From assembly GCA_964034945.1 (NCBI GenBank), contig OZ035962.1, forward strand, positions 16,487,388 through 16,551,387: a stretch of DNA of 64,000 nucleotides, read 5' to 3'. The position numbers and the translations under genes are program-made. This document shows, piece after piece, positions 22,256-34,440 of this stretch; positions within the stretch are counted from its first letter, which is position 1, and each line of letters opens with the position of its first letter. This stretch comes from Chrysopilus asiliformis (Eukaryota; Arthropoda; Insecta; Diptera; Rhagionidae). Under the pieces are notes generated by a model, which saw only the letters and a list, made by a program, of their open reading frames with translations, was not told the DNA's origin and searched no databases.

Positions 22256-24334
22256 CCCACGCCCATTTCCACCCCGCCGATTTTCATGCGGTCAGTTTTA
22301 AACGTTGAAAAATCGCAGGGAAGAAAACTGGTCTGAACAACAATTGAAGGAACCCTGTCCCATTTGGGATGTTCAGAATTGCAGAAGATACAAGGTGAGG
22401 GGGTTTAAAGAGAAGGTTGGGGGTAAATATCAGTGGTGGAGTATTTTCCTTGAGATCTCACCCCTCTAATGATGAAAACCAGGTCTAATATGACGTCTAA
22501 TTATCACATTATTGTCGTAAATATTGTAAGCATACAAACTAATTTTTCTATAGGAAAATGCTTGACTTTTGCTTCAAAAATAAGAAGTTTTTAATTTTTT
22601 CCCTCTTTCAGATTTTTGCCATCAAAGAGCCATTCGAATCATTAATAAATATGGAATTTACAATCTATTCAAAATGATGACATGATTTATAAAATGAATA
22701 TTTCAGTGTTTATTATGAGTTCTGCTATTATTAGACATCAGTGGTGGAAATCCCATTTATAATGTAATTCAATAAATGAGATTTCTATGTATTCGATGTT
22801 TCCCCAAAATATTTGAATCGTTTGCATATTCAATATTTCATTAAATTCAAAATGCCAACCGATACTAATTCATACGCATCCACAAAATCACGTCCATGCA
22901 TAATTCATACTGAATAACCAAAAATATGAAGCATCAACAGCAATATTCTAATTCAAAACGCACATTAAATCATCCCCCACAAGCACAAAAGTCTACATTT
23001 TACTGTAAATTCCATCCCGACATAATGTAAATTGATTGAAATTCTAATTACAATTTAATAATTCAGCTGGGGGCGTACTTTAGTGATGTCGGTGTGCAAA
23101 TCAGAATTACTTAATCCATTAGTGGATCTCAGAAATCGATTTAAATTCACGCAAAAAAATTTCAAATCCACGCTAAAAGTTTACATCCCTTCGATACAAA
23201 CGTGGGAATTAAATATCTCTGAAATATCTTATGTTACAAAATTTCGCTTAACTTCCAAGATATTGTCGAATTATCCTGTCATTTCTATATTAGTGGAATT
23301 CAATTGCGTATCTCGAATATATGCATCTGATGAACTAATTTTAGTTAAATTCATGAATGGCAGAGTATGGCAAGGTCATGAAATTTTAAAATTTTACTTG
23401 CCATGCATATTTAATGAGTTTGGTTTCCACCTGCGGTTCCGGTATAGCAACACTGCCTACATTGGTGTGCTAACCAGTAAACACAAATTGAGGAAACTTA
23501 TTTCGAAAATGGTAGCACCGTGCAGGATGAAACTAGGAACTCAACAAACATCAGCCTGGAACAAAAAGCAACAGTCTGGCAAACAGCATGGTCTACTTAC
23601 GGGTTCAGTTTCAGTACTAAAGTATATCATATTCTGGAACTAATGGAACTCATAAGCGCAATAAAAGCGGGGAACGAGTGCATTATTCAGGGCCCGGTAG
23701 CGTAGTTTGCGGTGTATTTAGCTTATCAAGTAACAACACGACACTTGACTTAACAACATACCGTTTTGGATTTCTAATATCACTTGCAAAACATTATTTT
23801 AGTTCATGTTACAGGATCTCACTTCTGGATTGTGTAGTACTGGGAACTCTCGTATTAGTAGATGTTTTAGACCGGATTATTAAAATGGCAAAAAAATGAC
23901 ACTCATTGTTTTAGGATTGAAAGGTTGTTTCAGGACCAAATTGTTTCTTAATTTGGTGTGTTAAATAATGTTTACACAGAGATTGTGGGTATTACGGATA
24001 GAATAACACCATTATTACACTCTAACTTTATCTGGCAGGATCTGGATTTAGAATAAAGTTCAAAATATAAATATATTAGCGTTTTTGACGAAGTTATTCC
24101 AGGAGGCTTCTTTAAGTTTAGGGTAAATGGTCGATTTTGATCGAATCCATTTATATTGCAGGAGACATTAATCTAAGACTCGTATAGAACAAGATATTTG
24201 TTAACAATATTACATTTTATCAAAACAAAATTATTATATAAGAAGGATTTCATTTCTTCGCAGTTCTACATAAGAAGAGATTCTATTTTTAATTTTTACG
24301 GCACGGTTTTTCGATTTTTTTTTTCAAAAATTTG
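22256..24334. other. Gene-free stretch with one long open frame of unknown status
   Basis: The plus-strand frame at 23083-23643 is 186 codons long but has no recognisable domain, no repeat and no convincing splice context. The rest is AT-rich and featureless. Confidence 0.35.
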
Positions 24335-24336
24335 TA

Positions 24337-25378
24337 GGGTAGGACCGGGCTTGTTGAATTACCGGGCATGTTGAATTATTGCCAAATTTGAAAAACCTAC
24401 CCAGTCAATTTTTTTGAACTTTTACTATGTTGTTAGCACTGATGTCTTCTACTTGCCATAAAATTTTGACAGCAATATCTTATTTATATCGTAAGTGAGA
24501 GGAATATGTGTGTTTTTGGCTCTAAAAGTAAATATTATACTATACAGTTATTTACCCATTTCTCATATAAATTTTTGTCAATCTTGAAATTTTTTGTATT
24601 AAAAGTGTTGTGCAATACTTTTTAAATAAAAAAACCTCGTGGAACATTCAAATTTACTGGTTTTGTGATTTTTTTCTAAGAGAAAATATCAAAAAAGTGG
24701 ATTGCGGGTAACTTGAATAACGGCTTGGCGGGCAAGTTGAATCATTTTTTTCTTACGAATTTTTTGTTTTTTGACGTTTGTTTCACATTTTCTCTGTTCT
24801 TTTATCAATTTTTGTTTGTTTCTTGATGAATTTTTACATCATACTAATATATAAAAATGAGTTGGTGTCTGTCTGTCTGTTCCTCTTTGGCCGAGGGCCG
24901 ATGTGCGGGCGGGGGGTGAACCGCGAAGCGGTTCAGGGCGCAGCCCCTAGTTTTTTATAAAAACGCAGCAGAAAAAAAAAAATTGGACAACTAAAAAACC
25001 AATCAAGCGATTATCTAAATTGTAAATTTGATTTTATTTTCATGTTTACATTATGTAATGTATATTTAAATTTTTTGCTTAGTAAAATACTTTATTTCAT
25101 TCTTTTTTTTCTTAAGAAAAAACGTTTTTTCATTCTTAAGTATGGAAACTTACAATTATTCAACTTACCCGCACCACTTGTAAATCGGCGAGCATGTTGA
25201 ATCACCCTTTAAATTGAGCTGGAGGGCAGTTAATAAAACATTAAAAAAAAATTTCTTCTATGAAATGTAGTCAAGGAATCCCTCTATCGAATGGCTTAAC
25301 CATTGGAGCGATATGTGACTTTATGTGCGCGCTACAACCTAAATTCTAAAAAGTAATTCAACATGCCCGGTCCTACTC
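24337..25378. mobile_element. TA-GGGTAGGACCGGGC element with repeated GTTGAAT words
   Basis: TA at 24335-24336 and 25379-25380 flank inverted ends, GGGTAGGACCGGGC on the left and GCCCGGTCCTACTC on the right. The word GGGCATGTTGAAT or a close variant recurs at about 24355-24375, 24705-24745, 25155-25170, 25190 and at the right tip, in both orientations. No transposase frame. A Helitron (24839-24950) sits inside. Superfamily not assigned. Confidence 0.7.
24839..24950 (+). mobile_element. Mini-Helitron, 112 bp, nested in the preceding element
   Basis: Starts TCATACTAATATATAAAAAT after an A and ends CCCCTAG before a T. A perfect stem TGAACCGC-GAA-GCGGTTCA lies 11 bases before the CTAG end. A GTCTGTCTGTCTG tract lies near the start. 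These are the standard Helitron termini. It is far too short to code and must be mobilised in trans. Confidence 0.8.
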
Positions 25379-25405
25379 TATTTTACGTCAAATAATTTAA
25401 ACATA

Positions 25406-26395
25406 GGGTAACTCACGTATAGATGCCCCACATTTTGACTTTGCTATATTTCACAATGAAGAAAGACATTTTCGATTTTTTTTTTATTTTTAAATATTAG
25501 TCTGTACACTTATCTACAATTTCAGCCGAAAAAAACTTACATTATGTTTTTCTTTTACTGTGATAAAAATGTTTTTGTTAGTCTCTACTTTTTGGGATAG
25601 ATGCCCAACCTATGGGGTGGACGCCCAACATGACAAATGTGCATGTGGGATAGATGCCTTTGAGGAAAAAAAAACATTTTATTAAGTTATAACAAAATTT
25701 TATTATGCATTTTAATTCATTTACATGCATATATGTCTATCCAATATACACGTACTGCAATATAAAAAAATTATATTGAATAATAAAGAAAAAAATAACA
25801 AAATTCAGTGTCTTTCGGGAGGAAATCGAACGGCCTCTAATTTCTGAATATGACGCACGAGCCGTTTTTCAATTTCGAATTCAAGGATAGGATGTTTACC
25901 TATAATAAATAAGTATTTTCAATGAATGTGGGAAAGCAAATAGGTATATATTATTACCTAGAGTTAATTTGCCCCTAAGGTCAACTATCCCTTTAAAAAA
26001 GAAGGCGTCTGTCCTTTTCATACCGGATAGATGCCCCAATTATTTAATAAATTAAATGTGGACAAAAAGAAAAAAAAATTTTTTTTCACAAACACTAAAC
26101 ACTCCATTTGACACATAAAAAATAAAAAAATATATACATACTTCTTTAAGCAAAAGTTCCAAGAGTTTTTGTGCAGCTCAAAATAAGTTTTTGGAGTTTT
26201 CCCTTGTTCGAAAACAAAAATGGCCAATTATCCCGCAACACGCCCGACTCTCGCGAATTTTAACAACGCACTGAAGTTTCATTGAGCAAACACTTGATAT
26301 GTAGGATATGACATGTTCCGTTTTGTTTCGTTAAGTACGAGTTTTTAACAGTGAGGCATCTATCCTAGTGGGGCATCTATACGTGACTTACCCTA
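25406..26395. mobile_element. TA-GGGTAA element with repeated ATAGATGCCCC words
   Basis: TA at 25404-25405 and 26396-26397 flank ends of about 27 bp, GGGTAACTCACGTATAGATG on the left with one mismatch on the right. ATAGATGCCC, or variants of it, recurs at about 25417, 25601, 25617, 25647 and 26025, and inverted at about 26358 and 26375. About 990 bp, no transposase frame. It begins 25 bp after the end of the element at 24337-25378 and has the same design but a different word. Confidence 0.75.
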
Positions 26396-26397
26396 CC

Positions 26398-27079
26398 AAA
26401 TATTTCAAACATACCCTACTCTGAATGGTGTTGTTTCACCAACTTTTTCTTTCTACCAACTTTGTTATTAACAATTTTTTCGGGATCTTGATTTTGTTTA
26501 ATTTATTTGTGCCTAACATTTGTTTCTTCGTTGTTTTCAATTTCATGCTGCCGCAACTTCCCCTCCCCATTCCTTCCTCTCGGAACCCCCTTCACGCTTA
26601 TCTCCGATTAGTGGAAAAAAATATGACTATACTATAGATACGTGAACATGGTATCAAAATTCAACAAAACTTTAAAAAAAATGACGACAATTATAAATCT
26701 CATAAGGTTTTTTTACGGCTGAAGAAGTTTTTCGGAAAATTTCAAATCATATTCATGATTTTTTTTGGTTAGATGAAAAATTAAATTATATATTAATTTA
26801 TTACTTTCTGTTTAAATCGGTCTCATTACAATTCAGATAAAATTTAAATAAATAATACTGACAATAATAAATGAGGATTTTTAAGAAAATGTTGTAATGT
26901 AAAAAGAAAAAAATTAATTATTGTTTTTTGTTTTAAAAATGGCTGACGGCAAGCGCCATGCTATTAGAAAATTAATTTTAAGCATTTGTATTTCTAATTA
27001 TTATTGAATAAAAAATCTACTACTACTACTACTACTGACAATAACGTGGGTTGTCTGTCAGGGGTAGCACTCTTTTCTA
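26398..27079. other. Gene-free stretch
   Basis: AT-rich; a short (TAC)n microsatellite lies near 27018-27036. Nothing else seen. Confidence 0.35.
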
Positions 27080-27600
27080 ATACCCGTATGGTGAAACCAA
27101 AGGATATATTAAATTTGCCTTACCGTTTGTAACGCCAATATCCCATCATCACACACAAAAATGAATTACACCAGTGTGTTTAGAATGATAAAAATAATTA
27201 ATTTTTGCATATCCGTCCGTCCGTCTGTCTGCCTGTGGCGCGGATTGCGGGCGCACGGATTGAGCTAAAGACTTGAAATTTTGCGCAGATCCGTTTTTCG
27301 TAAAATGCAAGGCTAAGTTCGTTAATGGAAAAAATGGTCCATTAGGGGGGTACGCCCCATACGAACGAAAACGTTTTTGGAAATATCTCAAAATCGATGC
27401 ATCTCATCAAAAAGTGCAAGAACTAAAGTTATTTAGGATATTCTACATAAAACTCCATACATCAAAATCCGATTGGAATAAATTTAAAAAAATCTTATTG
27501 AAAAGTTTGACTTTAAAGTGGAATTTTGATACAATTGTTCGCCGTTCACTTAAATCACCATACGGGTTTTCAATAATTGCCAGATTGTTATGTTTTAATT
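27080..27600 (+). repeat. Interspersed repeat family A, copy 1
   Basis: Begins TACCCGTATGGTGAAACCAA, then TTGCCTTACCGTTTGTAACG, TTACACCAGTGTGTTTAGAA, a CCGTCCGTCTGTC tract, GCGGGCGCACGGATTGAGCT and a late TACATCAAAATCCGATTGGA. Other copies lie at 35050-35465 (inverted) and 37910-38458. No coding capacity and no clear terminal repeats. Its class is unknown, although the CAGA core recalls Helitron-like non-autonomous elements. Confidence 0.75.
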
Positions 27601-30384
27601 AAAAAAAAACTTACCAAAAAATTATTAAAATTATAAATAAAATACAAATATAATACAAAAAAAAAAAAAATTGTGTAGGAACGTTATATTGCATTACTTA
27701 TTGGTTTCCTCCAAATATAACTAGATCATCCCAAAGAGTATGTAGATATTATGAAAAAAGCATTATAACTAGCTCAACTCTACAAATAAAAATTGCTAAT
27801 TACTTCCAACTTTTTAAAGAATTAATATTTTCTCAAGCTGAAAAAAGTTCTAAAGTTTTGAAGGGTTGTTTATTTCAATACATTGGATTAATTACGTTTG
27901 ACAATATTTTTCACATTATCGTCTGACTCTTATTCAGTTTTATATTTAAAAATAAACCATTAATTGAACTTCTGAACGTTCCAATCTCACACAATTATTA
28001 TTTATTTAATTTTCAATTTCGACAGATTTCCACTTTTAAACATTATATCAACACAATCAACAATCATCGAGTAAAAAAAATCCGAAATAATGAATAAATT
28101 ATAGGAAAAAAAATGTTTTTTCACTCAAATTTTAAATTGGAATTGACTACCAGTAGACCGCTAAGCGTATGATTTATTATTGATAAATTTACTCTGTCCA
28201 TTATTCAGATTCAGAAGCACGTTTAAATTCACAATCCCCAAGGTGTGCTACATCATAATTTATTTCCAAAGGTGCTAAATATTTTAGCAATTAAGTTAAT
28301 TTCTTATAGCAATGAAGATGGCGTTCAAAATTTCCCTTTCACATTGGAAACGGTAAAATTTCGCAACAAGTTTGTGGCATGCTTTTGATTCGGGAATACA
28401 TTAAGTCCTAGAGGATTCTTGCAGAAGTGTGATTCGAACACGTGCCAATGAGGGGGAGGGGAACTCAATGAAAATGGAGTATTGTATCGTTTATCAATTC
28501 ACCCCGAAACGAATCTTTGTCATTGTAATCTGGCACAGAGAGTTTCCCATTAATCATATTGTGACTATGAGCTATTTGGCTCCTTATTGCCAAGAAGTTT
28601 CCGCTTCCTCAATTCCTCTGTTACTTTCATGCGCAGGATATGCTCGTTTTTGGCAATTTCAAACGACCGACGCTATAGTGATCCATTTCTTCTTTGGCCT
28701 TTGGTTGTCTTCTCTATCATTTCGATGGTTGTACATTTAAACATTCTTGGAATACGAAATTAAGTTATTCTTCAGCATGAAAGATTTTCTCTGGATCCGT
28801 TTTAGAAAGCGTCCAGATAGAAATGATTCAGGATTTTTGGACTCTGAATAATGGGTGACTGTAATTGAAAGGGCGGCCAAATTGAGTTACAGCTCTGTTA
28901 AAATGATAGAACTTTGCCATTCAGCGTCCTATAAAAATAAATTGGCCGAGTTTTTACGATTTGCTGGTTGATCCAAAAGATTAACTCAAAGTACAATTCT
29001 GGTGCCACGAGTTAAATAAAATCACATGAAAAGACACCCGTATTTTTAAAATTATGCTGGTGATGTTTTGCTTTGCAATGTAATACTGGATTTTCAAACA
29101 GAACAAACTTTTACTCGTATTGAAAATGTAGAGAAAATTAATTAGATTAAGAAAGAATTTGAGAAATTCTAAAAAAATGCGATTCGTCGCGCAATGAGCT
29201 TTTAAAAGAAAGGATATTTTGTAAAATCTTTCTATCTTTGAAAAATGTTTTCCTTTACCTTTAAAACGAATTTTCCCGGAATTTAATGTAATCGGTTTCA
29301 CGTGCCACGGTAACACCTCAACTTAAAGAGTGGAACAACTCGGAAGAGTATTGTATGAAAAATTTTCCCCCAATTTGAAAACATTTTTTGGGTACTGCTA
29401 GAAGGTAACGGGGAGCATAACAATTTAGTTATTTTATATGACGGACGACACTAGGATCCTAAATTTAGCTTTTGAATGGATGCCTCGTACCTGACAACAT
29501 TTTCGTCCTATTTTTCATGTTTATTGAAGGATTTAGATCATCTCCATATACATATTTTACAGCATAAATAGAAATAAAATTGTGTAACATATTTTCCAAA
29601 TGATGATTTTTTCTTGAATATGGCATTTAATGGTTCATTAAATCCAATTCTACAGGCAGGCGTGGGATAAGAGATCGTGGAGATGTTAACAGGATTTCGA
29701 AATAATGAAGTTAAAGCTGATGCCACATAAATGAGGATTTGGAATATATGATAGAAATTTTTGTAAACTCGATATCTAAGCTCGAGTAGATTTTAAGCGG
29801 CTAAAATTTTGAATCGCAGAAAATTCTGAATCCCTGAAAATTCTGAGAAACTTCTAAAGTTTTGATTCTGAAAAATCGGAAATCGACTGTAGAACTAATT
29901 AATGAGAAGTTACGAACATAATAGCACTGTATTAATATAAGTTATTCATTGTTGAAGTGATTTAAAAGAATTGGAATAGTGAGTTTTTTTTTTATATTGA
30001 AAGGAATTTTGGCCGATTTTCTAATCTGTTCCTTAGAACTCACGCATAGACAAAAACAAAAAAAAAATTTGACAATATAAACAAGCCAGAAGTTACTCTA
30101 CAAATTGAGATGTAATTATTTAATTAAAAAAAAAAGGCAAACAAACACACTCCTTCTAGAAGTTTTGCATGAGCATGCAATTAGACCGTTTTGCACATAC
30201 CCTAAATATATAGCCCACAATATTTTTGGAAGCATGTGCTAAAAAATGTAGGAAGAGCTCCTATAATTGCTATCCCATATTTTACAGGTCCGTTTCCTAT
30301 GCGGTTTCCTCCGTGTAAGACTAGTTGAATTTTTAATTAAAACGTTTAAAAAATCGAGCTGGAAAAAAACTTCGGTTCTAAATT
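27601..30384. other. Gene-free stretch, 2.8 kb
   Basis: No supported exon. The segment 28380-28740 is less AT-rich and carries a 103-codon open frame without recognisable features. Simple A/T runs elsewhere. Confidence 0.35.
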
Positions 30385-30535
30385 CTTTACAATATATTTT
30401 ATTGAAATATCCACATTCAGTTTAATATTTCGATGTGGTTTCAAGTAAAAAGAAATCACTTCTACTAAGGTAGACGATGAATTCAGTATTTTGATGAGCA
30501 TAAAGAATTTTTCATGATTCTAAAAAAACGAGCTC
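30385..30535 (+). repeat. Dispersed repeat of about 150 bp, copy 1
   Basis: Contains ATTGAAATATCCAC, TTTCGATGTGGTTTCAAGTA, AAATCACTTCTACTAAGGTA and GATGAGCATAAAGAATTT. The same words recur in the same order at 34295-34440. Origin unknown. Confidence 0.6.
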
Positions 30536-30669
30536 AAAAAAGAATTGGGTGTTTAAATGTTTTTAGACTTCAAAAAGTTTGAAGTTTACAATAGTTTTGA
30601 AATCCCGTTAAACTTTTAACAGTCTTAATTAGACCATAAATATCTTAAAATTACACTTTATTCTTTACG

Positions 30670-31085
30670 TTAAAAGCTCCATCCAGATAGAATCCGTTCA
30701 GTAAGAGTTAAGCGCCACCCAGATAGAATCCGTTCAGTTCCGTCACGTAAAGCTGTCAAAGTAGAAATTACTTGACGGCTACGGCAGTTTCCACAATCGA
30801 CGTAACGGAACGGAACGGAATGGGACGTTCGCATAAATTCAACTTTCAACGGAAAAAAAGAAGACATCACCTCAATATTGTTTTTGATAGCAAATGCCGT
30901 CATATTCTTATGAATAAAATTAACGTCTTTTAGTATCAAATGAGTCACAAAAATGAAAATGTATCCGGAGTTACATAAACAAAAACACAAACTTTATATA
31001 GACAACGAGAAAAGCCTTGTTTTATTTCCTGTCAAGCACGGAATGGAGCGGACGTGACCGAACGGAACGGAATAGGACGGATTGT
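30670..31085. mobile_element. Probable element with repeated CGGAACGG words
   Basis: AGATAGAATCCGTTCAG is directly repeated at about 30677 and 30719. TTCCGTCACG on the left faces CGTGACCGAACGGAACGGAA near the right end. CGGAACGG and CGGAATGG words recur in between. Inverted ends are imperfect and the target duplication is unclear, so the limits are approximate. Confidence 0.45.
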
Positions 31086-31311
31086 ATTTGTTTGGGCCTT
31101 TATTTTTTGGTACTAACGACATCATCGGTCTAGACCAGTGGTTCCCAAAGTGGTCCCTACGGACCCCCAGGGGTCCCCGGGATCATTCAGGGGGTCCGTG
31201 GAAAATTAAAATTGATTTGGGGGTCCCTGAAGAACGTCAGGGGGTCCGCGCAAGGTTTCAAATAAAATAAAAAAATTGTGACACATTTTTATTAATATGG
31301 AAGTTAAAATA

Positions 31312-32568
31312 TTGGTACCTTGAATAAGTTCTCGCTGTTTGAGAACAGATGGCGTTTCCGGTCCTATCTGCGTACAGTTTCTGAGGGTGACGCATCCGTT
31401 TAGAAGTGCGATGAGCTAGTGAGGAATTCCGAGCATTTCGTCTCGCTGGCGCATAAACAATTTGTTGTGCAATCGAGTTAACCATGGAGAGTTTTGTTCC
31501 GAAAAAAGAGTTTTTGCGGGGAGTCTTGCTGCATTATTTTTTTCTAAAGAAATCTACAGCAGAGGCTCACAGGATTTTGAAGGAGACATACGGAAAACAT
31601 GCCTTATCGGAAACAACATGCAGAGATTGGTATCGACGCTTCAAAAACGGTGATTTTGACCTGGAGGATAAAGAACGCACTGGGGCGCCAAAAAAAATCG
31701 AAGACGAGGAGCTGGAGGCGGTACTCTTTGAGGACTCGTGCCAGACTTTAGCTGAACTGGGAGTCTTTAGGAGTTGACGACACAACTGTCTCAAAACGGT
31801 TAAAGTCAATAGGAATGATCCAGAAAGAGGGTTATTGGGTCCATTATCAGCTGAAGCCTCGCGACATTGAAAGGCGTCTGCTCACGTGCGAACAGTTGCT
31901 GCAGCGGCAAAAGCGGAAAAGTTTCCTCCATCGCATAGTGACAGGGGATGAAAAATGGATTCGATACGATAATCCAAAGAGGAGGAAGTCGTTGGGTATG
32001 CCTGGACATGCGTCAGCGTCCACGGCCAAGCCGAACATCCATGGCTCTAAGCTCCTTCTCTGCATATGGTGGGACCAGCTGGGTGTGGTCTATTATGAGC
32101 TGCTAAGACCAAATAACACCATCACCGGAGACCTTTATCGGCTTCAATTAGAGCGTCTGAGCGAGGCCTTAAGGGAAAAACGGCCGCTATATGCAAAAGG
32201 CACGATAAGGTCATCCTGCAGCCTCACGTTTCAAGGCAGGTTAAGGCATACCTTGAAAGCCTGAAATGAGAAGTTCTACCCCACCCGCCATACTCTCCAG
32301 ACATCGCCCCTTCGGATTACTACCTGTTCCGGTCGATGAGCAATAGCCTGACGGACCAGCACTTCCGTTGTTATGAGAACGCGAAAAACTGGGTCGATTC
32401 CTGGATTGCCTCAAAATACGCTTCGTTTTTCCAAATGCTGCTAGAGAGATGGGAAAAAGCAGTGGCCAGTGATGGCCAATACTTCCAATAACAGGTATTT
32501 CCCTAAAAGTTTCTATTAAGCTTTAATTTTGATAAAAAAAAACAGCGAGAACTTATTCAAGGTCCCAA
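31312..32568 (+). mobile_element. Decayed mariner transposon nested in the hAT
   Basis: TA at 31310-31311 and 32569-32570 flank 28-bp inverted ends with one mismatch, left TTGGTACCTTGAATAAGTTC. The 1257-bp length is normal for a full mariner. The inner gene is broken (next entry). Insertion inside the hAT shows it arrived later. Confidence 0.85.
31484..32491 (+). pseudogene. Broken mariner transposase
   Basis: Reading starts at the ATG at 31484 (MESFVPKKE) with the N-terminal helix-turn-helix region ETTCRDWYRRFKNGDFDLED. It continues in another frame with FLHRIVTGDEKWIRYDN, which carries the first catalytic Asp, then KPNIHGSKLLLCIWWD and YYELLRP. After a further shift it ends with HPPYSPDIAPSDYYLFRSM, which has the last Asp region of the mariner D,D34D triad, and ERWEKAVASDGQYFQ before the stop at 32489-32491. 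At least two frameshifts (near 31770 and 32200) and the changed HDNARPH region (here LQPHVSRQ) make it inactive. Confidence 0.85.
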
Positions 32569-32580
32569 TAAATAACAGAA

Positions 32581-32772
32581 GCTGTTGATTGCTTTTCCGT
32601 CTTCCTATTTGGTAGAACGTAGATTCAGTGCCGCTATGAGCCTCATCACAAAAAAAAAGAAACCGACTAGAAATTAGTATCTACTTGTGGGGATTTGCGG
32701 TTGCTACTCACAAACATTGAGCCGAACATAAATACACTCATAACATCCCATCAGGTTCATCCAAGTCATTAA
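32581..32772 (+). pseudogene. C-terminal fragment of a hAT transposase
   Basis: Translation gives FPSSYLVERRFSAAMSLITK. After a frameshift in a run of A it gives CGDLRLLLTNIEPNINTLIT then SHQVHPSH and a stop. This is the hAT C-terminal dimerisation region (RxFSxxxxLxTxxRNRL...L..L) of the type found in SCAND3/ZBED-like hAT proteins. Everything N-terminal to it is missing or replaced by the mariner. Confidence 0.75.
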
Positions 32773-33042
32773 TTTTTTTTTTGTATTTTAAAACAAAAGT
32801 TATAATTTCAATAAATACTTCTTCAAAAAAATGTTTTATAAATATTTTATTTTTACGTCACCATTTACCATTCAAGACATCAAAGTTAAATTTGTAATGT
32901 TTCTATTATGCATTTACGTAATGGTTTTTCACCCAGGGTCCGTGGGCAAGATTTGGCTATGAAAAGGGAGGGGTCCGTGGGCAAGTTTTGACTATGAAAG
33001 GGGTCCGTGGGCCAAAAAAGTTTGGGAACCACTGGTCTAGAC

Positions 33043-34294
33043 TAACGACCTCTGCTGTTTGTTGGTTACAGCAAACCATACAAATGTTTAAATTTAACCA
33101 TGGTTCGCAATCTATGTAAAACTGGAGGTGCGCAACAGGAAGTCCTTAAGTAAAGAGGCCCAGTCCGACTTTGGGATGTAGTGTAAAAAAAATATTTGAC
33201 TCTCTTTTCCATTTCCACAAAAAACGAACTTACAAACACTCTTTAAACATTTGATTGCAGCTTAAATTAGTAGCAATAACTTAGATTACGTACACCTAAG
33301 TATTCAAGTGTAAAATTAAAATTGATTGTTCACATTAAATAAATATTGTTACATTTTCCTAAAAGTTTCAGAAAAAGTAGTAAAAGTTGTGAAAATTAGA
33401 TTTAATAAAGTTTATAAAAATTAAACATCCGGAAAATGCGATAAATTTAGGAGTCTAATAATTTCGTTGACATTTTAAAACTGAAAGACTATACAGATTC
33501 TTTGTGGTAGAATACCGGAGGCAAAAGGCAGATAGATTCTTGGAGATAGTACATATTTTAGACAAACATGTCGGTATAACCACATAAATGACAAGACGGA
33601 TTCTTTATTCGTTCTATTTTCGCATGAAATAGTAGGTGAGTATATATTTTATTGTGTGTTGGGGTATATGAAGATATCAGAGACCTCCTGGGGTGGAATA
33701 CACCCCTGAAGACGTGAGTAAACAATGATGTATGTGCCTATGTTGCCTCCCGTAAGTGCTGACACTGCTGGGAAAACATATTTACCTAAGAATTGTTGAA
33801 AGGAAACAGTGGGATGTGATAAATGAAATGAGAAAGTTTTCATGATTCTATTAAAGTTTCAGCATCAAACTAGAGTAGATGAGAAACTTTCTGACTTACA
33901 GCTATTATCACAACACAACCACAAATGAATAGCGATATATTTTGGTTTTCTATGTTACTTTATGTGATTTACGCACGACTTCACAACACATTTCTACGTC
34001 AAATTGCCCCGATATGGGGTGAAATTTTAAGCAGTAGAGAGAAAACGGAAACACAAATTCCCATTTTCAGGGCGAAAAGCTCAATCAAATGCCGAACACT
34101 ACTAACAAGGATCGTTCTCTGGATGTCTTTTGGTACCTTAAATTCTATTCACCTTTAATTCATTGGCATCAACATACCATACAGCGCCATACAGCATAGC
34201 AACTAGAGAGTCAAATTAAACACGGAGCAATGCCTTTTATATTGTGCCATGGTGCTAAGAGTAATGGTTTATCATCATTTGGTTGGACAGAGAG
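33043..34294. other. Gene-free stretch
   Basis: AT-rich; no splice-bounded exon and no clear element ends found. Confidence 0.35.
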
Positions 34295-34440
34295 ATTCCT
34301 AGAATTCCAATATATTTTGTTGAAATATCCACTTTTCCAGATTTCGATGTGATTTCAAATAAAAAGGAATCACTTCTGCTAAGTTAGATGATGAATTCAA
34401 TCTTTTGGTGAGCATAAAAAATTTGATGGGTTTCAAATCG
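34295..34440 (+). repeat. Dispersed repeat of about 150 bp, copy 2
   Basis: Same order of words as 30385-30535: GTTGAAATATCCAC, TTTCGATGTGATTTCAAATA, GGAATCACTTCTGCTAAGTT, GGTGAGCATAAAAAATTT. Same orientation. Confidence 0.6.

Larger units (their letters stand above)
31136..33034. mobile_element. Relic hAT transposon carrying a mariner insertion
   Basis: The ends CAGTGGTTCCCAAA (left) and TTTGGGAACCACTG (right) are perfect inverted repeats. They are flanked by the 8-bp duplication GTCTAGAC at 31128-31135 and 33035-33042, the size used by hAT elements. Several GGGGTCCGTGG words lie just inside both ends. The last part of a hAT transposase survives at 32581-32772. A mariner of 1257 bp interrupts it at 31312, so only about 640 bp is hAT sequence. 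Confidence 0.85.

Noticed and set aside
23083..23643. 186-codon plus-strand frame, the longest outside IFT172 and TMEM200-like
   Set aside because: I see no motif, signal peptide or membrane segment. Length alone is not enough. Transcript evidence or a homologue would change this.
28429..28740. 103-codon plus-strand frame and a tRNA-like GATTCGAAC word
   Set aside because: The frame has no recognisable features, and no acceptor stem or A box accompanies the word, so neither a gene nor a tRNA is supported.
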